The position numbers were made by a program, and so were the translations under genes. Below are positions 52,834 through 61,598 of a DNA stretch of 64,000 nucleotides, piece by piece (positions within the stretch are counted from its first letter, which is position 1; each line of letters starts with the position of its first letter). A model generated the notes under the pieces. The model saw only the letters and a list, made by a program, of their open reading frames with translations. It was not told the origin of the DNA and searched no databases. The stretch covers positions 77,044 to 141,043 of the forward strand of contig DAORKI010000001.1 of assembly GCA_035439485.1 (NCBI GenBank). Reading direction: 5' to 3'. Source of the DNA: CAIKXD01 sp035439485 (GTDB lineage: Bacteria; Bacteroidota; Bacteroidia; UBA4408).

Positions 52834-55800
52834 ATGAAAAAAAATTCTATCCAACAAATTAAATCAACACTAATTGTTTTAGTGCTTTTAAGTTTATCAA
52901 TTGTTGCCCAAGCGCAGATTGTGAACATTCCTGATGCAAATTTTAAGGCGGCTTTGGTTGGGAATATAGCTATTAATACCAATGCAGATGGGGAAATACA
53001 GGTGAGTGAGGCGGCTGCTTTTACTGGGGGAGTTTATATTGATAACCTTGGAATTAATGACTTAACAGGAATTGAAGCATTTACTAACTTAACTATATTG
53101 TTTTGTGGGGGAAATAATTTGATAAATATTGATGTCTCTTCGAACACTTTACTCCAACAGTTTTGGTGTAATAACAATCAATTAACCAATATTGATGTAT
53201 CAAACAATACAGCCCTTTTTAATTTTAATTGTAGCTACAATCAAATCTCAAGTATTGATGTTTCTTCGAACAGCGCTTTATTCAGGTTATATTGTTATAG
53301 TAACTTATTAGTAAATTTAGATGTTAGTAATAATCTACAATTAGTTCAGTTTTCATGTGGTCTGAATCAGCTCACAAGTATTGATGTTTCAAACAATATA
53401 CTACTTGATCAATTTAATTGTGAATTAAATAATATAACTAACATAGATATTTCAACGAATACATTGTTAACCAGCTTTTGGTGTGGTGATAATAATTTGT
53501 CTAGTTTAGATATTTCTAATAATTTATTGTTAAATGACTTCAACTGTAAGAATAATTCAATTGTTGGAATATTTGATTTATCTGTTCTTTCTCTATGGCA
53601 ATTAGATTGTGGTGATAATCAAATTAGTGGAATTCTTGATATGTCTAATAGTCCGGGTCTTGAATGGTTTTCATGTGTTAATAATCAAATATCAGGTTTA
53701 AATATTAAAAATGGAAATAACGTTAACCTCTTAAACTGCGCCAGTTTTGGAAATTCTTTATTAAGTTGTATTGAAGTAGATAATGTAAACTTTATGAACA
53801 CTAATTGGAGTTTTGCAAAAGATCCTACAACAATATACAGTTCTTGCTGCTCTGGAAATGTGCTCAACATTCCCGATGCCAATTTTAAAAATGCCTTATT
53901 AGCAAATGCATCAATAAACACCAATTTTGATGGAGAAATACAATGTACAGAAGCCGCTGTATATGGAGGCTTTTTAAATGTGAATGGTTTGGGAATTACA
54001 GATTTAACTGGGATTGAAGCCTTTTCAAACATTGACAATTTAAACTGTTCAGATAATCAATTAACAAGCCTTGATTTATCTGCTAATACCAATTTGCAAT
54101 ATGTATTTTGCAATAATAATTTGCTTACAAGTATTAATGTGAGCTCAAATACTTCGCTTTTAAATTTAGTAGCAAGCGATAACCAATTAACCAGCATTGA
54201 TCTTTCAAATAATTTCACTTTAGAGGTGTTGTTTTTAGAAAATAATTTTCTTACAAGTATTGATTTAAGTAACAATGGGGTGCTCACAAGTTTAAACCTT
54301 ACCAACAATCAATTATCTAGCATTAATCTTTTTAATAATGGTCAATTACAAAGCTTGTTATTAAATGATAATCAATTAAGTAGTTTAAGCCTTTTTATGC
54401 AAACAAACTTAACCGAAATAAGATGTGCAAATAACCCAATTACCTTATTAGACCTTTCAAATAATACCCTTCTAACAACGATAGTAGTTTTTAATTGTAG
54501 TGCTTTAACCTCTCTGAATTTAAAGAATATTGACGTATTTACCATTGGTTTTTTAAATGCAACTGGCAATACAAATTTGGGTTGCGTGTCGGTTGATGAT
54601 GTAGCTTATATGAATACCAATTGGAGTACTGCAATTGATGGAATTACAACTTATAATTTAGATTGCGATGCCTTTGTGAATATTCCGGATGCTTTGTTTA
54701 AGAATCAACTTGTAACCAACTCAGTTATTAACCCTAATTTGGATGGTGAAATAACTTTTGGTGAAGCAGCTTCATATACAGGATCAATTACGGTAAACTT
54801 TTTAGGAATATCAGATTTAACAGGGATTGAGGCCTTTGTAAATATTACTGCTATAAATTGCGCGAACAACAATTTAACAAGTTTGGATTTAACATCTAAC
54901 TTAAAATTGCAGACCATATTGTGTAACGATAATTCATTAACTGATTTATTTTTACCACCCACCAACACATTAACAGAACTCAATTGTTTCAATAATCTAT
55001 TAACTGCTTTGGTCTTAACTGATGTATCAGGCTTGGTTACTTTATATTGCGGTACAAATTTAAGTTTAGGAACGCTTGATTTTACTGGGCTAAGCTCTCT
55101 GCAAATTTTGAACTGTGAACGTACAGGCTTAACGACTATTGACATCACACAAAATCCACAATTACAAACTTTGTTTTGTAATAACAATAACCTCACAAGT
55201 ATTGACTTAAGTAATAACCCACTAATTGTAGAATTTAGTTGTGAATATAATGCTATAAGTAGCATTGACTTTTCAAGCATCCCATTAGCATACTCCATCA
55301 ATTGTGCACAAAATCAATTCTCAAGTTTGGATTTTAGTGCAAATACTGCATTGACTTTTCTTTCCATAGGTAATAATCCTCTACCAGGAATACCTTCTAT
55401 TCCTAACCCAAGCATTCTGCAAAATTTAGGCGTATTTCAATTAGGACTTAACACAATCGATTTATCAAATTATACATCGCTTTTTCAGATCAATTGCAAC
55501 AACAACAACTTAACAAGTATTGATTTTTCGGGAACCCCCACTATTGGACACATTTCTTGTGCATTTAATAACTTAACTTCATTAGACTTTTCAACATTTC
55601 CTAGTGTGTACACACTTTATTGCAGCGATAATTCATTAACTACATTAAACCTTCAAAACGGAATGTTTACATATTATGATGGGTTTGATGCTACTAATAA
55701 TCCTTCATTAACTTGCATTCAAGTTGATGATGTTGCTTATTTTAATACTACTTGGGGTTCTGCTAAAGATGCGGGTGCAACCTATAATACTGTGTGTAGT

Positions 55801-58738
55801 CCATGTGTGGTGAACATTCCAGATGCCAACTTTAAAGCAACCTTGGTAGCTAATCTAAGCATCAACACCAATGCTGATGCTGAAATTCAATGCAGTGAAG
55901 CAAGTGCTTACACAGGAATAATTGATGTTAATACGCTTGGAATTGCTGATTTAACGGGAATAGAAGCGTTTGTTAATATTACTGATTTAAACTGTTCATA
56001 TAATAGTTTAACGAGTATAGATATAAGTGCAAATACACTTTTACAAAATCTTAATCTTTACAGTAATCAACTCAATGCTTTAGATGTAAGTGCTAATGTG
56101 TCATTGCAAAATCTTTATTGTGGTAGTAATTTATTAAATGCAATAGATGTAACTAACAACACTGCTTTAACTACTTTTAGTTGTGGAGAAAATGCTATTA
56201 GTTCCTTAGATGTTACATCGCTAATAAATCTTACTTATTTAAGTTGTAATAACAATAGTTTGTCAAGTATAGATGTAAGTCAAAATACATTGCTAGACCA
56301 GTTAGATGTAAGCTCTAATAGCTTAAGCAGTTTAGATATAACTCAAAATACTTTACTAACTATCCTTCTTTGTCAGTCAACTACAATTACAAGTATTGAT
56401 TTGAGTAACAATATTGCGCTTTCTCAATTATATTTAAACGGTAATGCAGGTTTAAACACGATTGACATAAGTAACAATCTAAATTTGACATTTGTTAATT
56501 TTGCTAATACCCCATTTACATCAATAGACTTCACAAACAATGTCGCTTTATATTCCATAGGACTTTTTAATACTGCCATCACTAGTTTAGATGTTTCAAA
56601 TCAACCGTTACTGACGCAATTAATCTGTTCAAGTACACCGCTTACTAGTTTGAATATGCAAAATGGTAATAATTCAAATTTAACACTCTTTTCTGCTAAT
56701 AGTAATCCATCATTAACCTGTATTCAAGTAGATGATGCCACCTTTATGAACACCAATTGGAGTGCTGCCAAGGATGCGGGAGCAACTTATAGTGTGGTTT
56801 GTCCATTACCTTGTGTGGTGAACATTCCAGATGCCAATTTTAAAGCTGCTTTGGTTGCTGATTTAAGTATCAACACCAATGCTGATACTGAAATCCAATG
56901 CAGTGAAGCAAGTGCTTATACTGGTACTATTAATGTTGATTTTCTGGGAATTACAGATTTAACAGGTATAGAAGCATTTGTAAATATTACTACTTTGTAT
57001 TGTTCAAATAATAATTTAACAAGTATTGATGTTACTGCCAACACCCAATTAACATCATTTGCATGTGAAGTAAATCAACTTACAAGTATTGATGTATCTG
57101 CTAATACTTTACTTACGAATTTGGATGTAACCAACAATCAGTTAACATCAATAGATTTGACCAATAATAGTCAACTAGTTAATTTTTTCTGTACTTTTAA
57201 TTCAATTACAAATTTAGATTTAAGTGGAAATCCTTTAATGGAAACTGTAATTGCAGGAGCAAATGCAATAACCAATGTGAATCTAAGCAATAATCCGGTT
57301 TTAAAATATTTAACCGTAGGGCAGGGTTTAACCAGTTTAGATTTAAGTAACTTGCCTTTATTGGAAGAGCTAAGTTGCAGTGGCAGTCCATTGTTAACCT
57401 CAATCGATTTTTCCAATAATCCTAATATTAATAGAATTGAGTTTGCAGGCAATGGTGTAACTAGTTTGGATATATCAGCAAATCCGAACGTAACATTCCT
57501 TGAGGTGCAAAATAATAATCTCTCAACTTTAAATATGCAGAATGGAAACAACGTCAATTTAACTAATTTAAACTTGACTAACAACCCTCTTTTAAATTGT
57601 ATTCAAGTAGATGATGCCACCTTTATGAACACCAATTGGAGTGCTGCCAAGGATGCGGGAGCAACTTATAGTGTGGTTTGTCCATTACCTTGTGTGGTGA
57701 ACATTCCAGATGCCAATTTTAAAGCTGCTTTGGTTGCTGATTTAAGTATCAACACCAATGCCGATACTGAAATTCAATGTAGTGAGGCAAGTGCTTTCAA
57801 TGGCACAATTAATGTAACTGGACTTGGCATTGCAGATATGACAGGTCTTGAAGCCTTTACAAATATTACTACCTTGTATTGCGAAGACAATTTATTAACC
57901 AGTTTAAATATTTCAAACAACACTGCACTGCAAAGTTTAGCATGTGGTATCAATCAATTAAGCAGTATAGATTGCTCCAATAATACTGCCTTGTCCTTGT
58001 TTTTTTGTTATGAGAATCAAATAACTAGTTTGGATATTTCCAATAATACTGCGCTAACTAATTTTAGTTGTAGAGCTAATCTAATTACAACATTAGATGT
58101 CACCAACAATACTTTGCTTTCAAGTTTAGAAGTTTCAGAAAATCTGCTTACCAGCCTAGATGTTAGCAATAACCCCTCCTTAACCTTTCTTGCTTGCCAG
58201 GATAATCAATTGGCAAGCTTGGTTTTAACAAATAATACTTTATTAACTGATTTTTATGCTTTCAATAATCAACTCACAAGTTTGGATATTTCTAATAATA
58301 CCTCATTACTTGATTTTCGTTGCTATGGCAATCAATTATCCAGCTTAAATGTTTCCAACAATACAGCAATGATTATTTTGTATTGTGAAGATAATCAAAT
58401 AACTAATTTAGATCTTTCCTTAAATACTGTCCTTCAATATTTGGATTGTGCAAACAATCAACTCACCAATCTAAATATTCAAAATGGAAATAATATTAAT
58501 TTAAACCAATTTGAAGCTATAAACAACCCTGCATTAACTTGTATTCAAGTTGATGATGCAACCTATATGAATACCAATTGGAGCGCAGGAAAAGATGCTG
58601 GAGCAACATATAACACTACTTGTGCTTGTGTGGTGAATATTCCAGACGTCAACTTTAAAGCAGCTTTGATAGCTGATTTAAGCATCAACACCAATGCTGA
58701 TACTGAAATACAATGTACAGAAGCATCTGCCTACACAG
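52834..58738 (+). CDS. Giant LRR repeat protein, N-terminal part (up to the N gap)
   Basis: The first 1968 residues of a huge exported LRR protein. A signal peptide (MKKNSIQQIKSTLIVLVLLSLSIVAQAQ) is followed by seven tandem LRR modules starting at 52918, 53860, 54676, 55807, 56815, 57694 and 58630; the seventh runs into the gap. Complete modules are 272-377 residues. Each opens with a cap (VNIPDANFKAALVADLSINTN.DTEIQCSEA), continues with about ten 21-residue repeats of the form LTSLDVSNNT.L..L.C..NQ, and closes with NLQNGNN, then L.CIQVDDATFMNTNWSAAKDAGATYS and a Cys-containing linker. The consensus Cys repeats down one face, as in Cys-column bacterial LRRs. The gene continues in another reading frame after the gap (58839). 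Role unknown; a surface binding or adhesion protein is the likeliest reading. Confidence 0.9.
56719..57761 (+). repeat. 164-bp identical direct repeat at module junctions
   Basis: Bases 56719-56882 and 57598-57761 are identical over 164 bp, 879 bp apart. The repeat covers the closing motif (CIQVDDATFMNTNW...), the PLPCVV linker and the cap of the next module. Third-position identity over this length implies recent duplication or gene conversion, because the LRR cores between the copies are far more diverged. Confidence 0.9.
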
Positions 58739-61598
58739 NNNNNNNNNNNNNNNNNNNNNNNNNNNNNNNNNNNNNNNNNNNNNNNNNNNNNNNNNNNNNN
58801 NNNNNNNNNNNNNNNNNNNNNNNNNNNNNNNNNNNNNNATCAACACCAATGCTGATACTGAAATACAATGTACAGAAGCATCTGCCTACACAGGTACAAT
58901 TAATATTATTGGTTTATCTATAAATGATTTAACTGGTATAGAAGCCTTTACTGCTTTAACCGGATTAGAATGTGCTTTGAATAACTTATCAAGCATTAAT
59001 TTAAATTCAAATATTGCTTTGCTTACTTTAAATTGCAGTGGAAACCCACTGAATAATATTGATGTATCTAATAATACCTTGTTACAAACATTGCAATGTC
59101 ATAATATTCAAATTTCAAGTTTGGATGTAACAAACAATACGGCCTTAACTATTTTAGATTTTAGCTTAAATACAATTTCATCAATTGATTTAAGTAATAA
59201 TGTAGCTCTAATCACCCTATTATGCGGTCAAAATCCATTAACTACTTTAGATGTTTCAAATAATATTGGACTGCAAAATCTATATTGTGAAATTGCACAA
59301 TTGACAGGACTTAACCTTGCATCTAACACCGCATTACTTAATTTAAACTGTTCAGAAAATTCAATCCTAACGCTTGATTTGTCTGCTAATACAGCATTGC
59401 AAACCCTTGATTGTGCAGTAAATCAATTGAATAGTTTAGATCTTTCAAATAATACCAATTTAACCTCTATAGGTGCATCATTCAATAATTTAACAAGTTT
59501 AGATTTAACAAACAATACATTAATACAAAGTATCAGTGTAATGAATAATGCAATCACAAGTATTGATATTTCATCAAACACTATGGTTACTTCGCTCAGT
59601 TGTTCGAATAATGCATTAACAAACTTAAATGTAAAAAATAGTAACAACAATAATTTTGTAGTTTTTGATGCTATTAATAATCCTGCCTTAACATGCATAG
59701 AGGTGGATGATGCCACCTTTATGAATACCAACTGGAGTGCAGCTAAAGATGCTGGAGCTACTTATAATATAAGCTGTGCTTGTGTTGTAAATATTCCTGA
59801 TGCCAACTTTAAAGCAGCCTTGGTAGCTGATTTATCAATAAACACCAATGCTGATACTGAAATTCAATGTGCGGAGGCTAATACTTTCAATGGTTCAATC
59901 GATGTGAGTAGTTTAAGCATAAGTGATTTAACAGGCATTGAAGCATTTACCCAATTAAGTTCTTTTATTGCCCAGCATAACCAAATTACAAGTGTTGACC
60001 TATCATTAAATACTGCACTAACTTATTTAGATTTAGGTTACAACCAGATAAGCGCTTTGAATGTAAATAACAATATTAATCTTAACTTTTTGTCTTTATC
60101 TGATAATCAGTTATCTACCTTTGATAACTCAGCCAACATAAACTTAACAAGTCTGAGTTTAAGAAATAATTTATTAACTGCAATAGATGTAACAAATAAC
60201 ACCTTATTAACGGTACTTGATCTTTATGGCAATAGCATAACATCAATCGATTTGTCTTCCAATACTGCCTTAGTAAATTTTTACGGAGCCTATAACCCGT
60301 TTGGGACTCTTGATGTAAGTCAATGTCCGAACTTAAATTTGTTAGAGTGTTTGGGAAATTCATTAACTACATTAGATTTAACAGCTAACCCCAATCTTTC
60401 CATTTTAGACGGGAGATTAAACCAGTTTACGAGCCTTGATTTTACAAATAATACCTTATTGCATGCGGTTTATGTTTCTGATAATTTATTAACTGCGCTC
60501 GATGTTTCCAATCTAAACATACTAGATATTTTAGAATGCCAGAACAACCAGCTATCAACTCTGAATTTGCAAAACGGTAATAACAATAATCTGATCGATT
60601 TTAATACTGTAAATAATTCTTCATTAACTTGTATTCAGGTGGACAATGTTGCATTTATGAATACCAACTGGAGTGCAGCAAAGGATGCGGGTGCTACATA
60701 TAGTACTGTTTGTCCTTTGCCTTGTGTTGTTAATATTCCAGATGCCAACTTTAAAGCAGCCTTGGTAGCTGATTTAAGCATCAACACCAATGCTGATACT
60801 GAAATACAATGTGCAGAGGCAAATGCATATACTGGCACAATCAATGTAGATTTTCTTGGTATAACAGACTTAACAGGCATTGAAGCGTTTACTAATATCA
60901 CCACTTTGTACTGCTCAAATAATAATTTAACAAGTATTGATTTGAGTAGTAATACATTGTTGACAGTTTTTGCTTGCGAAGTAAATCAAATTACATCAAT
61001 AGATTTAACGGCAAACACGCTCTTAACTTCAATTGATGTAACTAACAATCAATTAACAAGTATTGATTTAACTAACAATAGTCAATTGGTTAATTTCCTA
61101 TGTACTTTTAATTCTATTACAAATTTAGATTTTAGTGGCAACCCATTATTAGAAACTGTCATTGCAGGTGCAAATCCAGTTTCATCAGTAAATTTAACAA
61201 ACAATCCAGTTTTAAAAAATTTGACAGTTGGAGAGGACTTAACCAGTCTTGATTTATCAAATTTACCATTACTTGAAACACTGAGTTCAAGTGGTAGCCC
61301 TCTGTTAACAAGTTTAGATTTTTCAGGCAATCCAAACCTTTGGAGAATTGAATCTGCGAACAATGGTTTAACAAGTTTAGATATTTCAGGTAACCCCAAC
61401 GTTACTTTTTTAGAAGTACAAAACAATAATTTTTCGTCACTCAATATGCAAAATGGAAATAACATAAACTTTACAAATTTAAACCTGACTAATAATCCAT
61501 TATTATCATGTATTCAGGTTGATGATGTAACGTTTATGAATTCAAATTGGACTGCAGCAAAAGACGCAACAGCAGGATATAGTTTAGATTGTTCTTGT
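56815..61598 (+). repeat. Duplicated LRR module pair (56815-57693 and 60726-61598)
   Basis: The module at 56815-57693 and the one at 60726-61598 align without gaps across their LRR bodies; the 6-nt length difference lies in the C-terminal linker (CPLPC versus CSC). Shared distinctive stretches include CTFNSITNLD, ETVIAGAN, SLDLSNLPLLE, SGSPLLTS and ISGNPNVTFLEVQNNN-type sequence (ISANPN in the first). They are much more alike than either is to adjacent modules. Confidence 0.85.
58739..58838. other. Assembly gap (100 N) flanked by a duplicated 55-bp sequence
   Basis: Exactly 100 N separate two contig ends. The 55 bases before the gap (58684-58738) are identical to the 55 after it (58839-58893), so the ends either overlap or sit in different copies of the same module cap. 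If they overlap, removing 155 nt rejoins the frame. The reading-frame break and stop near 58921-58923 in the naive frame are therefore artefacts. Confidence 0.95.

Noticed and set aside
58839..58923. Stop codon ending the giant gene shortly after the gap
   Set aside because: It exists only in the frame carried across an arbitrary 100 N. The frame set by the duplicated flank continues without a stop to the window end.
53685..61465. Many minus-strand open frames of 60-200 codons across the LRR genes (for example 54705-55301 and 61082-61465)
   Set aside because: They are antisense shadows created by the repetitive codon pattern of the LRR units. They lack start context and recur at the same place in each module.
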